A stretch of 64,000 nucleotides of DNA from SAR324 cluster bacterium SAR324-CTD7B (GTDB lineage Bacteria > SAR324 > NAC60-12). Every line of letters begins with the position of its first letter. Position 1 is the first letter of the stretch. Positions 45,418-54,393 of the stretch are shown here, piece by piece. The position numbers were made by a program, and so were the translations under genes. The stretch lies in assembly GCA_002082305.1 (NCBI GenBank), contig LSNO01000116.1, forward strand, positions 1-64,000, read 5' to 3'. The notes under the pieces are model-generated. The model was given only the letters and a program-made list of their open reading frames with translations. It did not search any database and was not told the origin of the DNA.

Positions 45418-48400
45418 ATGCGTAAAATTCTGACTCTATTTTTGGCAATTTGTTTTTTAGCTGGAGCCTCTATTTCAGTTTGGGGCGGAGGACTGAACAA
45501 TACTGACCCTCGTTATCCTCAACGTCAATACCGGCGCTTTCTGCTTCCCAATCAAATGAAAGTAATGTTGATATCTGATCCTACCCTGCAGCGAGGTGCG
45601 GCTTCTTTGACTGTAGCAGTAGGTTCGATGAGCGATCCAAGTGGACGTTCTGGACTGGCACATTTTCTGGAACACATGCTTTTTTTAGGAACTGAGAAAT
45701 ATCCTGATGAGGGAAGCTATCAGGAATTTGTTTCAACACATGATGGTTTCAGTAATGCCTATACTGCAAATGACCGTACAAACTATCACTTTGAGGTGGA
45801 TCCGGATTATTTTGAAGAAGGCCTGGATCGTTTCTCACAATTTTTTCTGGCCCCGCTGTTTAATCCCGGATTAGTGGAACGTGAAATGAAAGCGATTGAT
45901 TCTGAACACTCCAAAAACATCCCAAATGACTTTCGCAGAATATTTCAGGTAAAACGTAAAGCCTTTGAAAAAGGTCACCCTGCCAGGCATTTTGCTACCG
46001 GAACACTGAAAACACTGGCAGGCGTAAGCAGAAAAGAGTTGCTGTATTTTTACCAAAAGCATTATTCAAGTAATCAAATGATGCTGGCCGTGGCAGGTCC
46101 CCAGGATTTAGACACTTTACAGTCATGGGTCGTTCCACGTTTTGTTTCGGTGAAAAACCGTAACTTGCAGGAAATTCGGGTTTCTGCAAAATATATGAAG
46201 CGCGACCCCCGTTTTCGTTTGATGCGTATTAAAACCATCAAAGATTCACGCTCGCTGACATTGATGTTTCCATTGTCACGTACACTTCATTACTACAAAA
46301 GTCAGCCCCTCGGTATGCTGGGTTTTCTGCTGGGACATGAAGGCAAAGGCAGTTTGCTTTCGCTGTTAAAACGGGAAAACCTGGCGGCCGGATTGTCTGC
46401 CGGAGGAGGAGATTCCAATAAATCATTTTCGAGTTTTGATGTTAAAATTCAGCTTACACCAAAAGGTCTCCGGAACTACACAAAAGTCATCCGGCGTGTT
46501 TTTCAGTATTTGCGCCTGTTGCGGGAAACGGGATTGCCACGTTACATTTATGAAGAGGTGAAACTGATGTCCGAGATAGATTACAAGTTTGCCGAAAAGC
46601 CTGAGGGGACCTCCCTTGTCAATGTATTTTCCACGCTGATGATGTATTACCCTATGCGTAAGTTAGAAGTTGATCCTTACATTATTACTGAATTCAAACC
46701 ACGCATTTTTGACAGTATGCTTTACAGTTTGACTCCGGAAAATATGCTGGCCATTTTGGCTGCGAGGGATGTCAAGACAACTGAAAAAGAAGAGTATTAC
46801 GGTGTTGAGTACTCACTGACATACAGTAATCCAAAATGGGTTAAAAATTGGCGTAACTCAAAAAAACTTTCTGCATTGAAGCTTCCGGAACCAAATCCGT
46901 TCTTGCCGGAAAACCTGGGAGTATTACCTTTTGAGGGCACCGTACAGCTTACTCACCAATCACTTGTGGGACTGCAGCAGGATGGACTTAGTTCCGAAGT
47001 GCTGAACCGTTTAAAACCCCTGCAGGGAAAGCTGTGGAAGTCGTTGGATGAATTGTTGACTTCAGCAGAATTTAAGCCGGAAACAGATTTAGCGGCTTTA
47101 CGTGAACTTTTGCGTAAACACGCATTGGGGAACCCGGAAACAATACAGGATGATGAGTTTGGAAAAATTTGGTTTCAGCAGGATTTTCGTTTCGAAACTC
47201 CAAAAGCACATTTGATGTTCCGGATTCATTCTCCGCATGTTTATTCATCACCGCGAAATGCAGTTTTGTCACAACTTTATACGGATGCCGTACGTGAAGG
47301 GCTTAATGAATTTGGTTATCCTGTAAGTCTGGCAGGCTTAGAATATGGAATCAATGTAGACAAAAAGGGAATAAATCTCACTTTCAGCGGTTATTCAGAC
47401 AGGATTCAGGAATTGGTCAAAAAAGTTGCAGGCCGTTTGAAAACAATCACAATAGATAAAAAAACGTTTAACACTCTCAAGGAGGCTCGTCTGCGCCGCT
47501 ACCGGAATTTCCATTTTCAGCAGCCTTATCAACAAGCTTTTTATTTTCGGAGTTTACTGCTGGAAGGCAAAAAGTTTTCGATTATGGATTATGAAAAAGA
47601 AATAAAAAAAATACGTCTGCATGATGTAAATAAATTTGCAAAAAAAATATATGACCGCCTTTTTATAGAAGGCTTCGCTTATGGGAATCTACGTGCAGAA
47701 ACTGTGCGTGAAGCTGCTAAAGTTCTTCGTGAAAAACTGGGCGGAAAAATTTTACCGGAAGTTAATCGATTTCTGGGAAGTGTCCGTCAATTGCCTCAAG
47801 GAAAATCCCATACCTTCACTCGTAAAATGCAGGTCGAAAATTCAGCTTTGGTGACAGATGTTCAGGTTGGACAGCGTAGTCCAAAACTACAGGCGGCATT
47901 GATGGTGATTGACAATTTAATGCAGCCGCAGTTTTATAATGAATTACGTACCAGTCAGCAGTTGGGTTACATAGTCAATTCTGGAATGACTGTTCTTAAA
48001 AAAACATTGGGGTTGATCTTTATCATACAGTCAGGAGAATACAATACTGAAACGTTGGAGCAAAGGATGGAGGCTTTCCTTGAAAAGTTCTATAGTTCAT
48101 TAAAAAATCTCACCGATCAAGAACTAAACAAAATTAAAAAATCTGTTCTCCACAGTAAATTACAAAAGAGCACATCTGTAACAGGTGAAGCTGGTCGACT
48201 CTTTACGATTGCCTTTGAACGAAATGCAGAATTTGATAAAAACAGCAAGGGCATTAAAGCCTTGGAAAAACTCACGCCGGAAGACATTCAAAATGTTGTG
48301 AGCAGTTATTTGCTGCCGTCAAAACAGCGTAAGCTGATTCTGAGAATGTCCGGAAAAGACCATGAATCCGGTGAATCTTCCGGTGAAATGATTTCGTCAA

Positions 48401-48450
48401 TTGCTAAATTTAAAGATCAATATGCATGTCCGCAAAGTTGCCTGCCTTGA
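45418..48450 (+). CDS. M16 (insulinase/pitrilysin) family zinc metalloprotease
   Basis: An exported peptidase. The signal peptide is MRKILTLFLAICFLAGASIS with cleavage near VWG. The inverted zinc motif HFLEHMLFLGTEKY has His82, Glu85 and His86 in the mature frame, and the third ligand Glu is in MKAIDSEHSKN. Four M16 domains over 1010 aa, including RTSQQLGYIVNSGM in the last, match the pitrilysin/insulin-degrading-enzyme type that closes around peptides. I start at ATG 45418, which has AGGAGA about 8 bases upstream and gives a normal signal peptide; the longer frame adds 13 unsupported residues. Confidence 0.95.
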   Translation: MRKILTLFLAICFLAGASISVWGGGLNNTDPRYPQRQYRRFLLPNQMKVMLISDPTLQRGAASLTVAVGSMSDPSGRSGLAHFLEHMLFLGTEKYPDEGSYQEFVSTHDGFSNAYTANDRTNYHFEVDPDYFEEGLDRFSQFFLAPLFNPGLVEREMKAIDSEHSKNIPNDFRRIFQVKRKAFEKGHPARHFATGTLKTLAGVSRKELLYFYQKHYSSNQMMLAVAGPQDLDTLQSWVVPRFVSVKNRNLQEIRVSAKYMKRDPRFRLMRIKTIKDSRSLTLMFPLSRTLHYYKSQPLGMLGFLLGHEGKGSLLSLLKRENLAAGLSAGGGDSNKSFSSFDVKIQLTPKGLRNYTKVIRRVFQYLRLLRETGLPRYIYEEVKLMSEIDYKFAEKPEGTSLVNVFSTLMMYYPMRKLEVDPYIITEFKPRIFDSMLYSLTPENMLAILAARDVKTTEKEEYYGVEYSLTYSNPKWVKNWRNSKKLSALKLPEPNPFLPENLGVLPFEGTVQLTHQSLVGLQQDGLSSEVLNRLKPLQGKLWKSLDELLTSAEFKPETDLAALRELLRKHALGNPETIQDDEFGKIWFQQDFRFETPKAHLMFRIHSPHVYSSPRNAVLSQLYTDAVREGLNEFGYPVSLAGLEYGINVDKKGINLTFSGYSDRIQELVKKVAGRLKTITIDKKTFNTLKEARLRRYRNFHFQQPYQQAFYFRSLLLEGKKFSIMDYEKEIKKIRLHDVNKFAKKIYDRLFIEGFAYGNLRAETVREAAKVLREKLGGKILPEVNRFLGSVRQLPQGKSHTFTRKMQVENSALVTDVQVGQRSPKLQAALMVIDNLMQPQFYNELRTSQQLGYIVNSGMTVLKKTLGLIFIIQSGEYNTETLEQRMEAFLEKFYSSLKNLTDQELNKIKKSVLHSKLQKSTSVTGEAGRLFTIAFERNAEFDKNSKGIKALEKLTPEDIQNVVSSYLLPSKQRKLILRMSGKDHESGESSGEMISSIAKFKDQYACPQSCLP

Positions 48451-48655
48451 TTTCAGTCTTTTGAACGAAGAGGAAAAATAGAAATTCTCGGAAATCAAAA
48501 ACTGAATTAGAAGTACGAATTTGACCAAACCGGATTAGCTTAACTTTTGTCGAGAAGGAGGAATAGAAAAATAGAGCAAGAATTGTGGTATGAACTTTGC
48601 GAGTGATAATTAGGCAGGAGACGTGTTATTGTCACAACAATTACAAAACTGAGAA

Positions 48656-48973
48656 ATGAGTACTGAAAACGGAGTTCGCCTTCAAGTAGATCAGCAGAAG
48701 CGTATAGGTGTTTCTGACGTTATTACTATGCTGAAAGGTTTACGCAGTGAAGCGGTTATCAAAATCGTCCGTACTTCTGATGCAAAAGGGAAAGCTGATA
48801 CTCTAAACTTCGGAAATGATGATGGAAAAGATGGCAGTGAAAATTCCACACATTCATTTAATCAGTCGTCTGCAGTTAAAGGTAAAACAGAATTGCCTCA
48901 AATTCGTGAACTTAACGAAATTGCAGCTCTCCTGAGGAGCATGGACGACCAGCAAAACCAGCTTGGTTCCTAA
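48656..48973 (+). CDS. Hypothetical protein, 105 aa
   Basis: An unknown family. The first ~45 residues (VRLQVDQQKRIGVSDVITML and KGLRSEAVIKIVR) look folded. The middle is low-complexity Asp/Ser/Asn/Gly, and the end is a short helix (ELNEIAALLRSMDDQQNQLG). It is soluble with no signal. Its stop codon overlaps the stop of the convergent HTH protein (TAA against TAG on the other strand). Confidence 0.6.
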   Translation: MSTENGVRLQVDQQKRIGVSDVITMLKGLRSEAVIKIVRTSDAKGKADTLNFGNDDGKDGSENSTHSFNQSSAVKGKTELPQIRELNEIAALLRSMDDQQNQLGS

Positions 48974-49593
48974 ATAATGTTTAATGATTTAAGCCGTTTC
49001 CTGTAAGAACTCACAGCATTTTCAGGGATATCCAAACCGGCTTCCTTCGCAATCCCACAAAGTTTTTTAGAAGCAGCAGCAGGTTGTTCTCGAAGCAGTT
49101 CAAACAAATAACTTAGAGTTTCTGTATCGAGTTGTCGATGCGCAGGTTCTTTCAGTTCTTCAATTGCATCACGGCTAACGTTATAAGCTTGAGCAATATC
49201 CTGCCAAACCTGTTCTTCCAGCAATTCCCTAATTTCACGCTGTTCAGCAATACTGATTTGTTCAAGTATTCTGGGAGGTGTTATTCCACGCAGTTTACAC
49301 CAACGGCGCAATGTATTTTCAGTAACTCCAGCTTCCGCCCCTATATCTTCTACAGTTTCACCTGCTTCAATTCTTCCAACCAGAACTTCCCGTTCTGCTT
49401 CAGAAAAACGTCTGCTCTTAACGGTTTTTGTTTGCGGCTGATCAGCCCCAATTATTTTTGCTATGGCTTTTACAACCAATAATTTGATTCCAAATTTTTC
49501 GGCCACTTCATTAGTGCTTTTTCCCTGATCCAACTCGACTGCAATTTCGATATGCAGGAGTTCTTCTTTAATTTGATCAGGGGATGAGGACAT
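48970..49593 (-). CDS. Multi-helix-turn-helix DNA-binding protein, 207 aa
   Basis: Nearly the whole chain is built of homeodomain-like HTH units. They lie at about 17-45 (KSTNEVAEKFGIKLLVVKAI), 60-95 (AGETVEDIGAEAGVTENTLR), 105-140 (EQVWQDIAQAYNVSRDAIEE), and a more divergent one at 150-205 (KKLCGIAKEAGLDIPENAVS). There is no catalytic or ligand domain. It resembles the N-terminal parts of transposases or resolvases and phage-type regulators, but no transposase core is present. Probably a DNA-binding regulator or nucleoid protein. Confidence 0.7.
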   Translation of the reverse strand: MSSSPDQIKEELLHIEIAVELDQGKSTNEVAEKFGIKLLVVKAIAKIIGADQPQTKTVKSRRFSEAEREVLVGRIEAGETVEDIGAEAGVTENTLRRWCKLRGITPPRILEQISIAEQREIRELLEEQVWQDIAQAYNVSRDAIEELKEPAHRQLDTETLSYLFELLREQPAAASKKLCGIAKEAGLDIPENAVSSYRKRLKSLNII

Positions 49594-49833
49594 GGTAAAT
49601 ACTGCTGAGAGTTTTACTAAAATTAATCATTGTTTAATTTATTCAATTTAAAAGGCTCCTTTTTGCTAACAGGGTCAAGACATTCTTGACAAGATGCTTG
49701 GCCTTTGCGATGCTGAGTAACAGCATTTAAGTCTAGTTTTTGGGCCGTTAATGTTTTTTGGAAGGTGTAAATTACGTGGATTCAAGATGAACAACATTCT
49801 TGATAAACTAATCTGTTTCATGGAGATGTGACT

Positions 49834-50322
49834 ATGGAGGGAAGAATTAAATCAATCGCAGAATTTCGGTTAATTCCGGAATATTTAACAAATATCAGTG
49901 ATGAAGGAAAAAATTGGCTGGCTCGGGCAATTGTAAATATTTTGATTGTGGACAAGCAGCTAGCCCCAGAGGAAAAAGGTTTTTTCAAAGATGCGATAAT
50001 GATGGTCGAGAGCGAAAAGGTTCGAAGCGAACTGATCGAGTCAATCAAAACCCGTGAAACTGTGGAATTAGGCGAATTACTTAGTGATCGAGATTATGCG
50101 GGACATTTTTTCTTCTTTCTGGGAATGGTAATTGCCGCGGATGGAAAGATAAAAACATCCGAAGTAAAAATGCTCACTTCCATTTGCGGAAAACTAGGCT
50201 TTCCGTCTGAGACAGCAAAAACGGTCTTAAGTTGGGTTTCCAACATGATAAAACTCAACAATGAGAAGAATAAGCTGACTGTAGTTATGAGTGAAATAAA
50301 ACCTGTATTTGTTTTAAAGTAA
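49834..50322 (+). CDS. TerB-like helical protein, 162 aa
   Basis: Two TerB-like segments are visible: AIVNILIVDKQLAPEEKGFF and GMVIAADGKIKTSEVKMLTS. The ADG motif plus E at +6 is the TerB acidic metal-binding pattern. It is soluble. I start at ATG 49834, because GGAG at 49822-49825 is 8 bases away, whereas the upstream GTG at 49828 would be too close. No tellurite operon (terC, terD) is nearby, so the role is unknown. Confidence 0.65.
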   Translation: MEGRIKSIAEFRLIPEYLTNISDEGKNWLARAIVNILIVDKQLAPEEKGFFKDAIMMVESEKVRSELIESIKTRETVELGELLSDRDYAGHFFFFLGMVIAADGKIKTSEVKMLTSICGKLGFPSETAKTVLSWVSNMIKLNNEKNKLTVVMSEIKPVFVLK

Positions 50323-50368
50323 GTATCTCTGAAAATATTTTGAATTATTACTTTAACCTTAGTGTTGA

Positions 50369-51304
50369 ATGTCTTTGCTAATTTGTATACCGGACTCAAT
50401 GCAGCCTCAATCTTTGTGTTCTGCACTGCAGTCACTTGATTCCGGATTGAAAATAGAAATTGGTTCTGAGAATGTACATAATCAGGATGAGGTTGAGTTT
50501 GCAGTAGTCTGGAAACATCCGGAAGGTCTGTTGAGAAATTACCCAAACTTGAAAGCTATCTCATCATATGGACATGGTGCCGATGCACTGCTGGCAGACA
50601 AGCAACTGCCTGCAGGAGTCCCTCTTGTACGTTTGATGGATACAACGATGGCTAAGTGGATGAGCGAGTATTTACTGACAGTAGTACTTCTTCAGCGGCG
50701 TCAGTTACTGGAATATGCGAAAAACCCAGAATTCAGTGCATGGGGCACCGCAGTATGTCATTCACATCCGGGTAATCAAATTGGCATTCTTGGTTTGGGA
50801 TACCTGGGACTGGCTGCAGCAAAAGTATTTTTACTCATGGACTTTAAAGTTTCAGGGTGGAGTAGAAGAAAAAAACAGGTTAAAGAAGTTGAGTCTTTTT
50901 CTGGGAAAAAAGGTTTTTCTGCAATGTTAAAACAGACGGATTATCTGATTAATTTGCTCCCTCACACAACAGAAACTCGGGATTTATTAAATATAGGAAC
51001 ATTATCACAACTCAAACGCGGGGCATACTTGATCAATGTGGGACGGGGGCAAACACTCGTAGATGAAGACCTGATTGCATTACTGGATGGAGGACAGCTT
51101 TCTGGAGCTTGTCTTGATGTGTTCCGGACAGAACCTCTTCCTAAAGAGCATCCTTTCCGTAAGCATAAGAATATTTTAATCACACCTCACAACTCAAGCG
51201 CCACGCCCGCTGAGTCAGTTGCACCGCAAATACTTGAAAATTACAGACGGGCTGTTTCCGGTCGTCAACTGCTGAACACAGTTGATTTAGAACATGGCTA
51301 TTGA
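50369..51304 (+). CDS. D-2-hydroxyacid dehydrogenase, glyoxylate/hydroxypyruvate reductase A-like
   Basis: An NAD(P)-dependent reductase of 2-oxoacids. The Rossmann loop is GILGLGYLGLAAAKV. The catalytic triad appears as Arg in LINVGRGQTLV, Glu in FRTEPLPKEHPF and His in ITPHNSSATP. LLPHTTETRDLL is a further family block. At 311 aa it matches GhrA, and it lacks the ACT domain of SerA. The lipoprotein gene starts 3 bases after its stop, so it heads a probable five-gene unit. Confidence 0.92.
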   Translation: MSLLICIPDSMQPQSLCSALQSLDSGLKIEIGSENVHNQDEVEFAVVWKHPEGLLRNYPNLKAISSYGHGADALLADKQLPAGVPLVRLMDTTMAKWMSEYLLTVVLLQRRQLLEYAKNPEFSAWGTAVCHSHPGNQIGILGLGYLGLAAAKVFLLMDFKVSGWSRRKKQVKEVESFSGKKGFSAMLKQTDYLINLLPHTTETRDLLNIGTLSQLKRGAYLINVGRGQTLVDEDLIALLDGGQLSGACLDVFRTEPLPKEHPFRKHKNILITPHNSSATPAESVAPQILENYRRAVSGRQLLNTVDLEHGY

Positions 51305-51307
51305 TCC

Positions 51308-52444
51308 ATGAATTATTTCTTCACTTTTAATTTAGGGAAATTTTATTTCTTTTCCTTTTTGTTTTGCTGCGGATGGCTGGTCTCATGCGGTTTACGGACT
51401 TCTCCTCACAATCTTCCGGAAGTAATTCCAAAATCAACATTTACTAACTTTAAAGTCCAGCAAAGAGATCAGCGAATTCGCCTGTCTCTGACAATCAATG
51501 AAACTGAAAGAAAAAATGCCTTAATGAAGTTGGATGATGATCTTGATCAGCAAGATTATTTTCTGATTCAGGAGCAAAAACTTAAAATTGGCTGCCGGGA
51601 TTGTGAAATAGAAAAAATGCCGGCTTTGCGCATTTTATTTTCAAGTGATTCATTTATTCGTCAAGGGGATAATTTGTACTATTATTTAGAACTTCCTCAA
51701 AGTGATTTAAAAATACATCAATTTCAGGTAAGTCACTTTGGACCTGGAGATGAAATATTGTCACCAGTAAAAACTGTGAAATTTAGACAAAGTAATCGAT
51801 TCCCAAATGTTCCTGTTCCCAACTTGCATATTGTACAAATTGAGGATGAAAAAAAAATTATTCGATTTTCTTTTGGAAAAGTCTTTTTAAAAAAAATAAC
51901 TGTGGTCGATGATGAGCCTGAGAAATTACTGGAACAAAAAAAAGATAAAGCAGAAAATCCCGAAACTATTATACAAAACAAACAGCAGCAGATTGAATCC
52001 AGGACATTTGTTTTGAAGCTGTCCTGGCCCATACTATCCTATAAAGGCTCGAAACGTCTTAAAGGAAAAGGTGATTATTTTGAGGGACAGGAGTTTTTTA
52101 AAGTTCATCTTTACCGTACCCTCAGTGGAGAAGCTTGGCCGGAGACTCCAATAAACGTCAAAACTATCCCAAATAACCACTACCTGGACAGACTCAAATA
52201 TTTTATACCTCCAGCAACCTACCCACATATGGCGGATACACATCCGGATATTTCACCTCCAAAACTCTCGTTTTATATTGATTTGCACGGTCAAAAAAGA
52301 GATACTTGGTTATACAATCTGCGGTTGGTTGATCGTTTCGGAAATGAAAGTGCTGCATCTGAGACTATCAAATTTCAATCACCGGAAACTATGATTCTTG
52401 GACAAAACTTTGGTCAAAAGATATTTGTCCCTCTTTCTGATTGA
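51308..52444 (+). CDS. Lipoprotein of unknown function, 378 aa
   Basis: A long N-terminal signal ends in the lipobox LVSCG (Cys about residue 27), so the mature protein is lipid anchored. The rest is beta-rich with Lys-rich loops (LEQKKDKAENPETIIQNKQQ), and the end (YNLRLVDRFGNESAASETIK) resembles a fibronectin type III strand set. The family is not recognised. It is packed between the dehydrogenase and the TPR lipoprotein with gaps of 3 bases on each side. Confidence 0.75.
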   Translation: MNYFFTFNLGKFYFFSFLFCCGWLVSCGLRTSPHNLPEVIPKSTFTNFKVQQRDQRIRLSLTINETERKNALMKLDDDLDQQDYFLIQEQKLKIGCRDCEIEKMPALRILFSSDSFIRQGDNLYYYLELPQSDLKIHQFQVSHFGPGDEILSPVKTVKFRQSNRFPNVPVPNLHIVQIEDEKKIIRFSFGKVFLKKITVVDDEPEKLLEQKKDKAENPETIIQNKQQQIESRTFVLKLSWPILSYKGSKRLKGKGDYFEGQEFFKVHLYRTLSGEAWPETPINVKTIPNNHYLDRLKYFIPPATYPHMADTHPDISPPKLSFYIDLHGQKRDTWLYNLRLVDRFGNESAASETIKFQSPETMILGQNFGQKIFVPLSD

Positions 52445-52447
52445 CCT

Positions 52448-54355
52448 GTGAAACTGATTAATCTCTTACTATTTTTTCTGCTGAGTATCCTCCTTTTATC
52501 CGGATGTTCAGAAAACGCAAAGAATATTCAGAAATTTCTGTTAACCAAAGAAAATGTACATGTTTACATTGAGAAGCAGAAGCTAATCGTTGGTAATGAT
52601 GAAGAAAATGCAGCTGCACATTTCAATTTAGCCAGATCCTATTTCTTTATAAAAGAATACGATTCTGCAGAAAACCATGCACGTCGAGCCACACGTTTTG
52701 ATCCGTTAAATGCGGCCTACTATGAATTGCTTGGAAGTTTAGCTTTTGTACTTGAACGTTATGGTGATGCAGTCACAGAGTTTGCGACTGCAGTCCGGAT
52801 TTCTCCGGAACGAGTTTCGTCTTATCTTAAATTAGCAGCAACGTATGAGAAAATTGACGATGACGGGCGGGCGATTTCGTCCTTGGAGCAAGCACTGCAG
52901 GTAGATCGATATTATGTAGAAGCACTTTACCATTTGTCCCGGATTTATTTGCGCCAACGGGAATTTGAAGGTTCATTGCGGACAATTGAAACTTTGCTGA
53001 AACTGGAACCGCAAAATAAAGAAGCGCTGTTAATGAGGGTTCAGACATACTCACTTCAGGGCAGTTATTATTATGCTCAAACACTGGCAGATGAAATGCT
53101 AGTTCGGTTTCCGGATTATTTACCTGTCAGACGCGAGTTACTTCGGATTCAATTTGCTCAACAGCAGTGGCCAGAAGCACAAGCATTGCTGATTCAACTA
53201 AGAACTAAAAACTCACTTTCACCAGAAGATCAACTGATAGAAGCATATTTGCTTTTACATCAGGAACAGGGAAAAGAAGCCCGTAAGCGTTTTAAAGCTA
53301 TTCTTGAAAAGCAGCCAAAAAACGTGGATGCAATTATGGGCCTGGCTGTACAGTTGTTACGCAGGGGATTTCTGGATGATTCTCTTACCTGGTTAACACG
53401 CGGTCTGGAGATCAATCCAAGTCTGGCAAGAGCACATTATCTGCGCTCCTCCATTCTATTTCGGCAAGGTGATTATCTGCAGGGAGATCTGGCCATCGGT
53501 CGAGCATTGGAAATAGATTCGGCAAATCCGTCATATCAACTTCTTTTTTTACGAAGACAATTGATGAAAGGAAAATTGGCAGTTGTTGAAAAGCAGTTAA
53601 GGCGTATACAGGAAAAACATCCACTGAATCCGGAAGCTCTGCAACTACAGGCAGATTTGTACAAAAGTCGCGGCAATTCTGCCCAGGCAGAAAAACTGCT
53701 GCGGCAGGCAATTTTGGTGAATGATTCTCCTTCATTACATTTTTCATTGGCAAGGGTACTTTATCAGCAGAGTAAGTACCGTTCTGTTTTGGAAGTGACA
53801 ACCCCGCTTATGGAAGTACTTACAGGAAACTGGGAAGTTATTTATTTGCATGCTTTGACTTTAAGCCGTGTTGGAAATTATGAAGAAGCATTGGAAATAA
53901 GTCGGCCCTATCTGAAACGTAGGGAAAGTCAGGGCTATGCGCATCGATTGGTCGGAGATTTACTGAGGTATAAAGGGGAAGAGAAGGAAGCCCAGAAAAT
54001 ACTACGCAATGGGCTGGTACAGTTTCCCGGTCATCTGTATTTGGTAGATGGATTGAGCTCATCATTAGTAATGACTGAAGACTGGGCAGAAGTTCAGGAG
54101 TTGCTGGAAACAACTTTAGAGCAAAGTCAGCGGCTGGAAGGAAATCCGCCAATGCAACTTTTGTTTCTGGACAGGTTGGCAGTAGCCTATCAGCGTCTGA
54201 AAAATACTGTAAAAAAACTACAGATTTTGAGAAAATTTCATCAGAAAAACGATCCACTGACAGCCGCACAACTGCACTCGCTGGAAGAGCAGCTCTTATT
54301 CCCAATTTCGTTACCATCTCTTGATAAGGCACTGTCACCTTTATTACTTCCGTAA
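52448..54355 (+). CDS. TPR-repeat lipoprotein, 635 aa
   Basis: A signal peptide with lipobox LLSGC (Cys about residue 20) is followed by about 15 TPR units, such as AHFNLARSYFFIKEYDSAEN and YLKLAATYEKIDDDGRAISS. This layout resembles PEP-CTERM/EPS TPR lipoproteins and outer-membrane assembly scaffolds. The start is GTG 52448, 3 bases after the previous stop. Paired with the preceding lipoprotein, it probably acts in an envelope complex of unknown purpose. Confidence 0.85.
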   Translation: MKLINLLLFFLLSILLLSGCSENAKNIQKFLLTKENVHVYIEKQKLIVGNDEENAAAHFNLARSYFFIKEYDSAENHARRATRFDPLNAAYYELLGSLAFVLERYGDAVTEFATAVRISPERVSSYLKLAATYEKIDDDGRAISSLEQALQVDRYYVEALYHLSRIYLRQREFEGSLRTIETLLKLEPQNKEALLMRVQTYSLQGSYYYAQTLADEMLVRFPDYLPVRRELLRIQFAQQQWPEAQALLIQLRTKNSLSPEDQLIEAYLLLHQEQGKEARKRFKAILEKQPKNVDAIMGLAVQLLRRGFLDDSLTWLTRGLEINPSLARAHYLRSSILFRQGDYLQGDLAIGRALEIDSANPSYQLLFLRRQLMKGKLAVVEKQLRRIQEKHPLNPEALQLQADLYKSRGNSAQAEKLLRQAILVNDSPSLHFSLARVLYQQSKYRSVLEVTTPLMEVLTGNWEVIYLHALTLSRVGNYEEALEISRPYLKRRESQGYAHRLVGDLLRYKGEEKEAQKILRNGLVQFPGHLYLVDGLSSSLVMTEDWAEVQELLETTLEQSQRLEGNPPMQLLFLDRLAVAYQRLKNTVKKLQILRKFHQKNDPLTAAQLHSLEEQLLFPISLPSLDKALSPLLLP

Positions 54356-54393
54356 AAATACCGCAAATACACGACAAAAGATAAAATAATTAA

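Noticed and set aside
48970-49593. Multi-HTH protein as a transposase remnant
   Set aside because: No transposase catalytic core, inverted repeats or target duplication was seen around it.
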